Shown: one piece after another, positions 32,931 to 40,584 of the stretch | Position numbering within the stretch: position 1 is the first letter of the stretch | Layout: the number at the start of each line of letters is the position of its first letter | Assembly: GCF_015207285.1 (NCBI RefSeq) | Contig: NZ_JADEXD010000041.1 | Coordinates: 1 to 43,796, forward strand | Reading direction: 5' to 3' | From: Tychonema sp. LEGE 07203 | GTDB lineage: Bacteria; Cyanobacteriota; Cyanobacteriia; Cyanobacteriales; Microcoleaceae | Length of the DNA: 43,796 nucleotides | Notes under the pieces: model-generated | Database searches by the model: none | What the model was told of the DNA's origin: nothing | What the model saw: the letters and a program-made list of their open reading frames with translations, nothing else | Position numbers and translations under genes: made by a program

Positions 32931-33647
32931 ATGACCGCAGAACAAGATCCCGTAAAATTGATGAAACAGCAAGTCGGCTTTGCTGCCGCCGATCGCGTAA
33001 AATCTGGTATGATTGTCGGACTCGGCACGGGGTCAACTACAGCTTATACTATTCAAGCATTGGGCGATCGCATAAAATCAGGACAACTCAAAGATATCAA
33101 AGGAGTCCCGACATCTTTTCAATCAGAAGTATTGGCCAAACAATACGGAGTGCCGCTGACAACATTAGATGAGATTGACAGAATTGACGTAGCTATAGAC
33201 GGCGCTGATGAAGTCGATCCCCACCTCAACTTAATTAAAGGTGGCGGCGCAGCCCACACCCGCGAAAAAGTGGTCGATTACCTCGCAACTCAGTTTATTG
33301 TAGTAGTTGACAGTTCCAAAATGGTAGATAAATTGGGTTCGACTTTTCGCGTACCCATCGAAGTAATACCGATGGCAATCACCCCCGTTACTCGCGCCAT
33401 CGAAAAATTGGGCGGCAAACCAGAACTCCGCATGGGAATCAAAAAAGCAGGCCCGGTAATTACCGACCAAGGTAATATGGTAATTGATGTCAAATTTGAT
33501 GACATTCCTAACCCCGGAGAAATGGAAAAAACATTGAATAACATTCCCGGTGTGTTGGAAAATGGCTTATTTGTAGGCTGTACTGATTTAGTTTTAGTCG
33601 GCGAAATTAAGGAAGGAAAACCCGCAGTCCGCGAGATTTCTAAATAG
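32931..33647 (+). CDS. rpiA: ribose-5-phosphate isomerase A
   Basis: The 238-aa enzyme interconverts ribose-5-phosphate and ribulose-5-phosphate in the Calvin-Benson and pentose phosphate pathways. Family motifs are intact: [10 protein letters not shown] (phosphate-binding loop), [26 protein letters not shown] with catalytic Asp, Glu and Lys, and [11 protein letters not shown] near the C-terminus. Length is normal. ATG 32931 is preceded by a good GAGGAG at 8 nt spacing and a TATAAT. The downstream gene is 205 bp away across repeats, so it is probably transcribed alone. Confidence 0.96.
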   Translation: MTAEQDPVKLMKQQVGFAAADRVKSGMIVGLGTGSTTAYTIQALGDRIKSGQLKDIKGVPTSFQSEVLAKQYGVPLTTLDEIDRIDVAIDGADEVDPHLNLIKGGGAAHTREKVVDYLATQFIVVVDSSKMVDKLGSTFRVPIEVIPMAITPVTRAIEKLGGKPELRMGIKKAGPVITDQGNMVIDVKFDDIPNPGEMEKTLNNIPGVLENGLFVGCTDLVLVGEIKEGKPAVREISK

Positions 33648-33684
33648 TCAAAACTTACCCGCGACTTGTCAAAAATCTTTTGTG

Positions 33685-33705
33685 GAACAGGCATCTTGCC
33701 TGTTC
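33685..33705. terminator. stem-loop downstream of rpiA
   Basis: GAACAGGC-ATCTT-GCCTGTTC is a perfect 8-bp stem 38 bp after the stop. It is followed by TAAAAAAAA, so the U-tract faces the wrong way for a classical plus-strand terminator. It is at least a transcript-end stem, or a dispersed palindrome. Confidence 0.45.
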
Positions 33706-33775
33706 TAAAAAAAACCTGAAATGTAAACTACAGCCTGCAAAAAAGAAAAATATTGCTTAATTAACTTATATTGAC

Positions 33776-33851
33776 CACCAATAACCACCCAAACCAACAA
33801 CTAACAACCAATAACTAATAACCAATAACTAATAACTAATAACTAATAACT
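33776..33851 (+). repeat. heptamer tandem repeat (AACCAAT/AACTAAT type) abutting the aldo/keto reductase start
   Basis: AACCAAC, AACCAAT and AACTAAT units with a 7-nt period run to within 2 bp of the ATG at 33853, leaving no Shine-Dalgarno. Confidence 0.85.
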
Positions 33852-33852
33852 T

Positions 33853-35037
33853 ATGATGCAATATCGCAGATTCGGTCGCACAGAATTATCCATGCCCGTC
33901 TTTTCCTGTGGCGGTATGAGATATCACCACAAATGGCAAGACGTGCCAGTAAATGAGATTCCACCAGACAATCAACAAAATGTAGAAGCCACAATTCGTT
34001 ATTCTATCGAATGCGGCATCAATCACATAGAAACTGCTCGCGGTTACGGCACTTCCGAGATGCAGTTAGGCTGGATTTTGCCGCAGTTTCCTCGCGAAAA
34101 ATTGATAGTTCAAACAAAAGTAAATCCCCAAGCCAACTCCCAGGAGTTTCGCGAAGAATTTAATAAATCCTTAGCTTATTTGCAACTAGAATACGTCGAT
34201 TTATTTTCCCTGCACGGCATTAATACGTGGGAATTGCTAGAGGAATCTATGCGTCCCGGCGGCTGCATGGATGTTGCTAAACAATTGCAAGCAGAAGGCA
34301 AAGTTCGGTTTATTGGTTTTGCAACTCACGGGCCGACGGATGTGATTGTGAAAACCATTGAAACCAATCAATTTGATTATATTAACTTGCACTGGTACTA
34401 CATCAATCAAATTAATTGGCCCGCAATTGAAGCCGCAAAACGTCACGACATGGGCGTTTTTATTATCAGCCCTTCCGACAAAGGCGGTCAACTTTACAAC
34501 CCATCGCAAAAATTGGTAGATTTGTGCTATCCCCTGAGTCCGATGGTGTTTAACGATTTGTTTTGTTTGTCGCACCCGGAAGTTCATACTTTGAGTTTGG
34601 GTGCTGCCAAACCTGAAGATTTTAACGAGCATCTGAAGGCTATAGAATTGTTAGATAGAGCCGATGAATTGTTGCCGCCGATATTAGCCAGGTTGGAAAA
34701 GGCAGCGATTGATAAATTAGGAGAAGATTGGTTTAAGACTTGGGATGTCGGTTTACCAACTGTCGAAAATACTCCCGGAGAGGTTAACATTCGTGTGATT
34801 TTGTGGCTGTGGAATTTGGCGAATGCTTACGATGCGATCGACTATTGCAAGATGCGCTACAACCTCTTAGGTAACGCCAGCCACTGGTTTCCCGGCAAAA
34901 AAGCCGATTGCCTCAATGAATTGGACTTGCGCCGCTGTCTCGCCCACAGCCCCCACGCTGCCAAAATTCCCGGTATTCTGCAAGCAGCCGATCGGCTTTT
35001 TGGAGGCGAATCCGTACAGCGTCTTTCCCAAGAATAA
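33853..35037 (+). CDS. aldo/keto reductase family oxidoreductase
   Basis: The 394-aa protein is of the COG1453-type aldo/keto reductase group. It starts MQYRRFGRTELSMPVFSCGGMR and has the catalytic set of the TIM-barrel family. The Asp position is replaced by the INHIETARGYG motif with active-site Tyr. Lys lies in LIVQTKVN and His in DLFSLHGIN. The GVFIISPSDKGGQL segment is near the C-terminal end of the barrel. The C-terminal extension (about 290-394) is typical in length, but the four-cysteine ferredoxin-like cluster often found there is not evident (only isolated Cys in YCKMRYN, ADCLNELDLRRC). NAD(P)H-dependent reduction of an unknown carbonyl substrate is likely. ATG 33853 or 33856 could be used. 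Confidence 0.85.
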   Translation: MMQYRRFGRTELSMPVFSCGGMRYHHKWQDVPVNEIPPDNQQNVEATIRYSIECGINHIETARGYGTSEMQLGWILPQFPREKLIVQTKVNPQANSQEFREEFNKSLAYLQLEYVDLFSLHGINTWELLEESMRPGGCMDVAKQLQAEGKVRFIGFATHGPTDVIVKTIETNQFDYINLHWYYINQINWPAIEAAKRHDMGVFIISPSDKGGQLYNPSQKLVDLCYPLSPMVFNDLFCLSHPEVHTLSLGAAKPEDFNEHLKAIELLDRADELLPPILARLEKAAIDKLGEDWFKTWDVGLPTVENTPGEVNIRVILWLWNLANAYDAIDYCKMRYNLLGNASHWFPGKKADCLNELDLRRCLAHSPHAAKIPGILQAADRLFGGESVQRLSQE

Positions 35038-35045
35038 TCAAAAAA

Positions 35046-35073
35046 AACCCGGTTTCAACATAGAAACCGGGTT
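35046..35073. terminator. stem-loop downstream of the aldo/keto reductase
   Basis: AACCCGGTTTC-AACATA-GAAACCGGGTT is a perfect 11-bp stem starting 9 bp after the stop. It is preceded by seven A on the plus strand and not followed by T, so it is stronger as a minus-strand terminator. It probably still ends or protects the upstream transcript. Confidence 0.6.
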
Positions 35074-35253
35074 AGTTAACCGGAACACATGAGTTTTACT
35101 CAAGCGCACACAATTAGCCTATACTCAAAAAACTCTCACAACCATCGCCCATCCGTCTCATCCATTCGGGCGATATAACTTTTTTTTCCCAACTCGCTTC
35201 CATTTTGCTTTAATCTGAGATCGAACAGTTAATAATCCACTTAGGTATTTTTT

Positions 35254-36009
35254 ATGACTCTCAAACGCCGAGATTTCTTGTATTTGCTGACAGCTAGCGT
35301 CGGAGCTCTTACCGCAGGTGCTTGCCAAGCATCAGGAAATAATGTAGTGCAATCAACTGCCATTGCAGAAAGCCCAAAAGTAGCTCAAACTCCCGGCCCT
35401 TTTACACTGCCGCCTCTGCCTTACGAATACAACGCTTTAGAACCGCACATCGACGCGCGGACAATGCAGTTTCACCACGACAAGCATCACGCCGCCTACG
35501 TTAAAAACCTCAACGAAGCTGTCAGCAAACACCCGCAACTCAAAAATATTAGTGCGGAAGATATGCTCAGAGATTTGAGCAAAGTGCCGGAAGATATTCG
35601 CACAACCGTGCGGAATAACGGCGGCGGACACCTCAATCACACTATGTTTTGGGAAATCATGAGTCCTAAAGGCGGCGGCGAACCTACTGGCGCAATTGCC
35701 ACAGCAATTAAGCAAAATTTCGGCAGTGTTAGCGATTTTCAAGCCAAATTTAACGAAGCCGGTACTAAGCGTTTTGGCAGCGGTTGGGTTTGGCTGGTTC
35801 GCAACAAAGCAGGCAAATTAGAAATTGCAACTACTGCCAATCAAGACAGTCCTTTCATGGAGGGAAATTATCCAATCATGGGCAATGATGTTTGGGAACA
35901 CGCTTATTATCTCAAGTATCAAAACCTCCGCGCCGACTATCTAAAAGCGTGGTGGAATGTTGTTAATTGGACGGAAGTTAACAAGCGCTACGAAAAGGCG
36001 ATCGGTTAG
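35254..36009 (+). CDS. sodA: superoxide dismutase, Mn type, exported or membrane-anchored
   Basis: The 251-aa Fe/Mn-family superoxide dismutase has metal ligands in [18 protein letters not shown] and NDVWEHAYY. The Gly in GGGHLNH together with Gln in ATTANQDSP is the arrangement typical of Mn rather than Fe enzymes. The N-terminus, [23 protein letters not shown], combines a twin-arginine motif, a hydrophobic stretch and a Cys at position 24. This suggests Tat export or lipid anchoring, then a 20-residue linker. This recalls the membrane-associated MnSOD of Anabaena. Placement would be the thylakoid lumen or periplasm. ATG 35254 is needed for the signal. The gene is monocistronic, with the family B element starting 34 bp after the stop. 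Confidence 0.9.
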   Translation: MTLKRRDFLYLLTASVGALTAGACQASGNNVVQSTAIAESPKVAQTPGPFTLPPLPYEYNALEPHIDARTMQFHHDKHHAAYVKNLNEAVSKHPQLKNISAEDMLRDLSKVPEDIRTTVRNNGGGHLNHTMFWEIMSPKGGGEPTGAIATAIKQNFGSVSDFQAKFNEAGTKRFGSGWVWLVRNKAGKLEIATTANQDSPFMEGNYPIMGNDVWEHAYYLKYQNLRADYLKAWWNVVNWTEVNKRYEKAIG

Positions 36010-36042
36010 TTTCAAAAATAGTGTAGCTGCGATCGAGCTACA

Positions 36043-36138
36043 CTGTTCTACATTTAAACTGTATGTCAAAAAACAATAAAACTATTGTGGGGTGGGCACG
36101 AGAGCCCGCCCTAAACATACAATTTAAATGTCCGACAG
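36043..36138 (+). repeat. family B element, copy 2
   Basis: CTGTTCTACATTTAAACTG plus TATG (36043-36065) and CATACAATTTAAATGTCC plus GACAG (36116-36138) are inverted repeats matching at 19 of 23 positions. The 50-bp middle contains TCAAAAAACA, CTATTGTGGGG and GGGC-ACGAGA-GCCC. It is the reverse complement of 16484-16590. Short flanks (CTACA, TACAC) may hold a target duplication, which is not clear. Confidence 0.8.
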
Positions 36139-36196
36139 CTTACACTATTTATTATCTCTAAAATAAAAACATCCCTTGATATCAATCCCGCCAATA

Positions 36197-36353
36197 TATA
36201 GCGGTTATCAAGCTTGGTGAAGTATGCCCTATGCCCAATGCCCTGTTTGGCCAATGCCCTATGCCCAATGCCCTATGCCCTATGCCCTATGCCCTGCGCG
36301 GGCCAATGCCCTATCCCACTCCTAGCACCTCATATTACGCTCGAAAGGCTATA
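36197..36353 (+). repeat. family A element, copy 4
   Basis: The head is TATAGCGGTTATCAAGC...AAGTATGCC; the tail is GCACCTCATATTACG and CTCGAAAGGCTATA. The interior is dominated by TGCCCTA/TGCCCAA heptamers with a GCGCGGGCC segment. Confidence 0.78.
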
Positions 36354-36365
36354 AACGTTCTCTAG

Positions 36366-37109
36366 CTAACGAATCGGGCGATCGAACTGCTGTACAGTTT
36401 TCCGCAAGTAAACGCAGTGGCGCGCGCCCTGACTCGTCGGCGTGGTGAATGATTCGACTGACTCAAGTGTGCCGCCCAAACGCTCGATCGCACTTTGCAA
36501 ATCCGTCTCTTCCTCCGCCGTCCAATTCCCCCGGTAAAGCACAGCCAAACCGCCGTTTTTCAGCAGCGGCAGTGCGTATTTGGCACAGGCAGAAGCGGCT
36601 CCAACAGCCCTCAAAAAAGCTAAATCGTAAGCTTGTTTGTGCGGCAACTGTCGGGCAATTTCATCGGATCTGCCCAGCAAAGTCACAGCATTTGCGATCC
36701 CTAAAGACGGCAAAACAGTATCCAAGAAAGTAATTTTCTTGCGAGTAGAATCGAGCAAGGTGACAGATAAATCCGGCAGGGCGATCGCGATCGGCAACCC
36801 CGGAAAACCGCCACCAGTCCCGATATCAATCGCTTTCAACGGGCGATCGGCGGGAGAATCGTTATTTTCCGCCAAATTTTGATTAGGTGGCAGCAGTCTC
36901 GCAATTCCCCGCAGAGAATCCCACAAATGTTTTTCCCAAAACTCAACAGGCTCAGTAATTCGAGTTAAATTCAAGGAACGATTTCCCTCAACAATCAACT
37001 CGTAAAGCCGCTGAAATTGTTGCTGCTGCGACTCATCCGGCTGCCAATTCAGCGTTTGTTGCCATAATTCATTCATTTCGGGCAACACAGGCACTGTCAT
37101 CTGATTCAT
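36366..37109 (-). CDS. rsmG: 16S rRNA (guanine527-N7)-methyltransferase RsmG
   Basis: The 247-aa SAM-dependent methyltransferase modifies G527 of 16S rRNA. The N-terminal region contains NRSLNLTRITEPVEFWEKHLWDSL, a GidB/RsmG signature. The SAM-binding motif AIDIGTGGGFPGLPIAIALP is followed by LLDSTRKKITFLD. The later AFLRAVGAASACAKYALPLLKNGGLAVLYRG fits the fold. ATG 37109 gives a normal length. The gene is isolated, bounded on both sides by family A repeats and heptamers, and is not next to mnmG as in many bacteria. Confidence 0.95.
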   Translation of the reverse strand: MNQMTVPVLPEMNELWQQTLNWQPDESQQQQFQRLYELIVEGNRSLNLTRITEPVEFWEKHLWDSLRGIARLLPPNQNLAENNDSPADRPLKAIDIGTGGGFPGLPIAIALPDLSVTLLDSTRKKITFLDTVLPSLGIANAVTLLGRSDEIARQLPHKQAYDLAFLRAVGAASACAKYALPLLKNGGLAVLYRGNWTAEEETDLQSAIERLGGTLESVESFTTPTSQGARHCVYLRKTVQQFDRPIR

Positions 37110-37203
37110 CTTCTATTCCTACTATTTCGTAAACTCTGCAAATTCTCTCCGCTCCAAAATACCTAAAAATGCTTCACAATGCGTTATACCTGCCCGCACC
37201 AAC

Positions 37204-37318
37204 TATAGCCTTTCGAGCGTAACATGAGGTGTTCTCGCGGGCATAGGGCTCCGTGGGCATAGGCATAGGCAGGAGTGGAAGTATCCCGCATACCTCACCA
37301 AGATTGAGAACCGCTATA
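37204..37318 (-). repeat. family A element, copy 5 (reverse orientation)
   Basis: Read on the minus strand: head TATAGCGGTTCTCAATC...TGAGGTATGC and tail CACCTCATGTTACG...CTCGAAAGGCTATA. The interior has CCTATGCC units. It is opposite in orientation to copy 4, and the two bracket rsmG. Confidence 0.78.
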
Positions 37319-37326
37319 ATGATTGA

Positions 37327-37440
37327 TAACCAATAACCAATGACCAATAACCAATAACCAATAACCAATAACCAATAACCAATGACTACTGCTTTCCTGA
37401 CTACTGCTTTCCTGACTACTGCCAACTGCCAACTGCCAAC
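37327..37440 (+). repeat. heptamer (AACCAAT) and longer tandem repeats downstream of the ABC gene
   Basis: AACCAAT units (37327-37382) are followed by three copies of GACTACTG-CTTTCCT type units and then CCAACTG heptamers reaching the ABC gene stop. Confidence 0.8.
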
Positions 37441-37443
37441 TGA

Positions 37444-38115
37444 CTAAGAACTTACAAAACTCGTTTCCTTAGCTTCTAACTTGGCCCGATCGACCTCCTG
37501 CAAATCCCCATAATCTAAAGTCCAAAATTTATCAGCAACGCCCAACAAATCGCTAGCATCGTGAGTGACAATCAACAAAGTCCAGTGACTTTTCAACTTA
37601 CCCAACAAGCTTACCAACTGTCGGCGCATCGACCAATCCAAACCCGCCGTCGGTTCGTCCAAAAGCAGCAAATGCGGCTGGCGAATTAGTTGCACCGCCA
37701 AGGCTACCCGGCGCTGTTGTCCGCCGCTCAAAGCGTGGGGAGAACTACTCAGCGGCAAATGTCCGAGTCCCACCTCTATCATCGCTGAGTTAATTTGTTC
37801 TTGTCCCAACTCAGGATGTCCCAGTCGCAATTCTTCTAAAATTGTGCCGCCGCAAAAATGCCTTTCGGGAAACTGGAACACTAAACCTCCTAACTGTTGC
37901 AAGTGTTCCGGTGTTAATTCTTGTTCGCGCCAGCGGATGTCGCCGCTGGTTTTTTCTGCTAAACCTGCTAATATTTCTAATAGCGTACTTTTTCCTGAAC
38001 CGCTGCGGCCTACAATCAGCCCCATTTGCTGCGATGGCAGTTCTAAGTTAACATTTTTCAGAATAGCATTCGGACAGGCTGTAGGATGATAAACTAAGTT
38101 TTTTAGATAAAGCAT
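37444..38115 (-). CDS. ABC transporter ATP-binding protein
   Basis: The 223-aa ATPase has Walker A GRSGSGKST (about residues 36-44), a Q-loop in GGLVFQFPERHF, signature LSGGQQRRVALA and Walker B LLLLDEPTAGLD. An H-loop follows in LLIVTHDASDL. The FQFPE Q-loop resembles CbiO/EcfA energy-coupling ATPases of cobalt, nickel or vitamin importers; the substrate is unknown and no permease gene is adjacent. ATG 38115 was chosen. The frame extends 36 codons upstream, but these are encoded by CAACTGC-type heptamer repeats and include the repeated NCQLTTA peptide, so they are not considered part of the protein. Confidence 0.85.
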   Translation of the reverse strand: MLYLKNLVYHPTACPNAILKNVNLELPSQQMGLIVGRSGSGKSTLLEILAGLAEKTSGDIRWREQELTPEHLQQLGGLVFQFPERHFCGGTILEELRLGHPELGQEQINSAMIEVGLGHLPLSSSPHALSGGQQRRVALAVQLIRQPHLLLLDEPTAGLDWSMRRQLVSLLGKLKSHWTLLIVTHDASDLLGVADKFWTLDYGDLQEVDRAKLEAKETSFVSS

Positions 38116-38127
38116 TAATGGCAGGAA

Positions 38128-38178
38128 AGCAGTTGTTAGTTGGCAGTTGGCAGTTGTTAGTTGGCAGTTGGCAGTTGC
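38128..38178 (+). repeat. heptamer tandem repeat (TTGGCAG/TTGTTAG) at the ABC gene start
   Basis: Seven-nucleotide units GTTGGCA and GTTGTTA begin 12 bp upstream of the ATG at 38115 and occupy the leader of the gene. Confidence 0.82.
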
Positions 38179-38484
38179 TATTAATAGTTGAGACTGTTTT
38201 TTGCGGGTGCCGATCGCACACAATTATTTTACATAAATCTTTACAAAAATCGACCTTTTTTTTTGAGCTTTCCCCCTTGCTTTTGAGATTGTTGAATGCT
38301 ATCATTTAATAATGGAAATATATGCAAAAATTTTATAAATGCTCGCACTCCCATTATTAAAGTATACAGCAAGAGCCAGGAAAAATCAAGATTATCCGAT
38401 CGATTTTTGAGTCGCGGCCCGGAAGTCTGAACTTTCAATTTTCAGATTCCCAGTTTACAATCAATTGCTTTTTGAGAATTGACG

Positions 38485-39504
38485 ATGATGAAAACTATTT
38501 TAGCGTCCATTGGCAAGCAGATGTTGAGCTCCAAAAAGACTGTGGGGGCGATCGCCCTTGGAGCAAGTGCGATCGCCCTCGGCCTCTGCATTAACTCCGC
38601 AGTAGCCGGCGATCCCTTTCGCAGCAGCAACCAGCAGGCGATCGGGCCCAACACCGAAGCAGCCTTCAAAACAATGTTTCAGCAAGGAAACTACAAACAA
38701 GCAAAAACCCAAATTCAACAAGCACTATCAGCCGAACCAAACGAACCGCTAGCCTATGCAATGGCAGCCTCCCTATCCTACATTGAGCAAGACTTCAACT
38801 CGATGAATTCCTACGCGCAAAAAACCCGCGAAGTAGGCGAAAAATTGACCAAAACCAACCCCTTGCGCGGCAATCTATACACAGCAGTCGGTCACTTTCT
38901 CGAAGGAGCAAATGCCGTAGCCAAAGAAGGAACAGCCAAAGGCGCACCTCAAGCACTCAACAAACTGCGAGTAGTATTTCAATACCTAGATGCAGCCGAA
39001 AAAATAGCTCCCAACGATCCCGAACTCAACCTGCTCAAAGGTTACATGGACTTAATGCTAGCCACGAACCTGCCCTTTTCCAACCCCAGCGAAGCCATTC
39101 AAAGACTCGAACAAAAAGCCTCGCCCCGCTACTTAGCTTATCGCGGCATGGCAGTAGGCTATCGAGACTTAAAAAAATACGATCGCGCCCTAGAATTTGC
39201 CAACAAATCCCTAGCAGAAACACCCAACAATCCAGAAATTCTTTATCTCAAAGCACAAATCTTGTTTTCCCAAGCCAGGGGAAAAGACAGCAACAAAACC
39301 ATACTAGAAGAAGCCCGCAAAAACTTCGACGCAGCCTTAGTTAAACCAGACCAACTACCGCGCAGTTTAGTAGCCGAAATCTTCTTTCAGCAGTGCAAAA
39401 CCCGCAACCGTCTCGACAGCAAATCTCGCAACTGCGACCCGATGCGCGATAAAATTAGAGATGCAGGTGGCATCTGGGGGCCGACGGCTTTACCACCACT
39501 ATAA
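38485..39504 (+). CDS. exported TPR protein (Sll0314/Alr1548-like)
   Basis: The protein is about 339 aa from ATG 38485 (ATG 38488 is equally possible; an upstream TTG is less likely). A signal peptide is clear: basic KQMLSSKK, hydrophobic AIALGASAIALGLCI, then a likely cleavage after NSAVA. The mature part is made of TPR-like helical hairpins (AFKTMFQQGNYKQAKTQIQQALSAEPNEPLAYAMAA; YRDLKKYDRALEFANKSLAETPNNPEILYLKAQI). The C-terminus (RNCDPMRDKIRDAGGIWGPTALPPL) is characteristic of a conserved cyanobacterial periplasmic TPR family. Function is unknown. DUF3531 follows after 18 bp, so the two are likely co-transcribed. Confidence 0.8.
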   Translation: MMKTILASIGKQMLSSKKTVGAIALGASAIALGLCINSAVAGDPFRSSNQQAIGPNTEAAFKTMFQQGNYKQAKTQIQQALSAEPNEPLAYAMAASLSYIEQDFNSMNSYAQKTREVGEKLTKTNPLRGNLYTAVGHFLEGANAVAKEGTAKGAPQALNKLRVVFQYLDAAEKIAPNDPELNLLKGYMDLMLATNLPFSNPSEAIQRLEQKASPRYLAYRGMAVGYRDLKKYDRALEFANKSLAETPNNPEILYLKAQILFSQARGKDSNKTILEEARKNFDAALVKPDQLPRSLVAEIFFQQCKTRNRLDSKSRNCDPMRDKIRDAGGIWGPTALPPL

Positions 39505-39522
39505 AAACCCCAAAAAACAACG

Positions 39523-39984
39523 ATGAAAGTAGAATTTCGCGAGTTTAACCCCTTTGACCTCTGGATTTGGCTGAAGTTCAGCAACGTGCCTTCAAACGGT
39601 GAAAAACAGTATGTTGAAGAAGTATTTGACTCTTGGTTTTTCTTGGGAAAACTCGGAGGATTTAATGCAGAAAATTTGCAAGTTCAAGATGAAGGCTTAG
39701 ATATCAGTCAAATGGATTACGATGTTAATCGAGCCGACCAAAGTATGATGGCTTTGATGCACAATATGGGAGAAATGGAGTATCAAGGTTCTTGGGCTCG
39801 CTGTTGGTTTGATTTGGGAACTAGCGACGCTATCGGCCTCGATGTTTTGATTAATGTTTTCCAGCAACTCAGCAAAGAATTCGTAACGATTGAAGAATTG
39901 ATTATCGGTGGAGAACATCCAGACTGGCCTGTGGAAAATAGTCGCAGTCGAGACGCTTTTGTCCCTGATAATTACTCATCATAG
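39523..39984 (+). CDS. DUF3531 family protein
   Basis: The 153-aa acidic protein is conserved in cyanobacteria and plastid-bearing organisms. Typical features are the opening EFREFNPFDLWIWLKF, the middle QVQDEGLDISQMDYDVNRAD and the later GSWARCWFDLGTSDAIGLDVLINVFQQLS. No catalytic motif or membrane segment is seen and the role is unknown. It begins 18 bp after the exported TPR gene on the same strand without an evident Shine-Dalgarno, suggesting coupling. Confidence 0.82.
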   Translation: MKVEFREFNPFDLWIWLKFSNVPSNGEKQYVEEVFDSWFFLGKLGGFNAENLQVQDEGLDISQMDYDVNRADQSMMALMHNMGEMEYQGSWARCWFDLGTSDAIGLDVLINVFQQLSKEFVTIEELIIGGEHPDWPVENSRSRDAFVPDNYSS

Positions 39985-40001
39985 GTTATTAGTCATTGGT
40001 C

Positions 40002-40110
40002 ATATCGTTGACCTTTGCATCGTCAGGTGATTTAACCGCAGAGAACACAGAGGACACAGAGAGAGAGAATAGAGATATGAATACAGGACGGTGCTACCGG
40101 ATTTGATATC
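40002..40110 (-). repeat. family F element, copy 3 (degenerate) enclosing a family C repeat
   Basis: The left part, ATATCGTTGACCTTTGC then ATCGTCAGGTGAT, is the complement of the family F tail at 23018-23049. The right part, GCTACCGGATTTGATATC, is the complement of the head. Inside, at 40033-40070, lies a family C variant (AACCGCAGAGAACACAGAGGACACAGAG). So the same termini that enclose heptamers in copies 1 and 2 enclose a family C repeat here. Confidence 0.6.
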
Positions 40111-40198
40111 ATTGGTCATTAGGGGCGGGTTTTGCCGGGGATATTTGCTATAGCTAACAACACAGATCAACCCGCCCCTTCCGCGTTGCTTTCTCTAT

Positions 40199-40564
40199 CT
40201 ACCGCACAGTTGGCAGCGTACCCAACACCTGATAAAGCAAAGAGTTAATAAAACCGAGGGCTACAGCGCCCAGCAAAGCACTCCAAATTCCCCACCGCAA
40301 GCGAAATCCTTCGACTAGCCAAGCCGCCAATCCAAAGATAGCAGCGTTGATTACAATCATAAACAAACCAAAGGTTAGCAACAAAGCTGGAAAAGTAAAC
40401 AACATAAAAATCGGTCGCACTACAGCATTCAGCAATCCAAAAACTGCCGCCGAAATCATCGCTTTTCCAAAAGTGTCAATGTCTACCCCTATGGGTAATT
40501 TGGAAATAATAAAAAAGCTCACCGATGTTACCAACCAAGCAATTGCCAGCGAAACGATATCCAT
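40199..40564 (-). CDS. small membrane protein, phage holin family (four helices)
   Basis: The 121-aa protein is almost entirely hydrophobic, with four predicted membrane helices (about 3-20, 32-52, 56-80, 88-115). It has the NAVVRPIF motif of the chromosomal Phage_holin_4_2 family. These widespread bacterial proteins are not evidence of a prophage and their function is poorly defined. AGGAG lies 8 nt before ATG 40564. The gene begins 20 bp after the ychF stop on the same strand, so the two probably share a transcript. Confidence 0.82.
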   Translation of the reverse strand: MDIVSLAIAWLVTSVSFFIISKLPIGVDIDTFGKAMISAAVFGLLNAVVRPIFMLFTFPALLLTFGLFMIVINAAIFGLAAWLVEGFRLRWGIWSALLGAVALGFINSLLYQVLGTLPTVR

Positions 40565-40584
40565 TTGCTTATCTCCTGAAAAAA

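Noticed and set aside
38116-38223. 36-codon upstream extension of the ABC ATPase
   Set aside because: It is encoded by heptamer repeats giving a repeated NCQLTTA peptide; the domain begins at ATG 38115.
40199-40564. prophage marker (holin family protein)
   Set aside because: This holin-like family is a common chromosomal membrane protein. It is linked to ychF, and no other phage gene is present.
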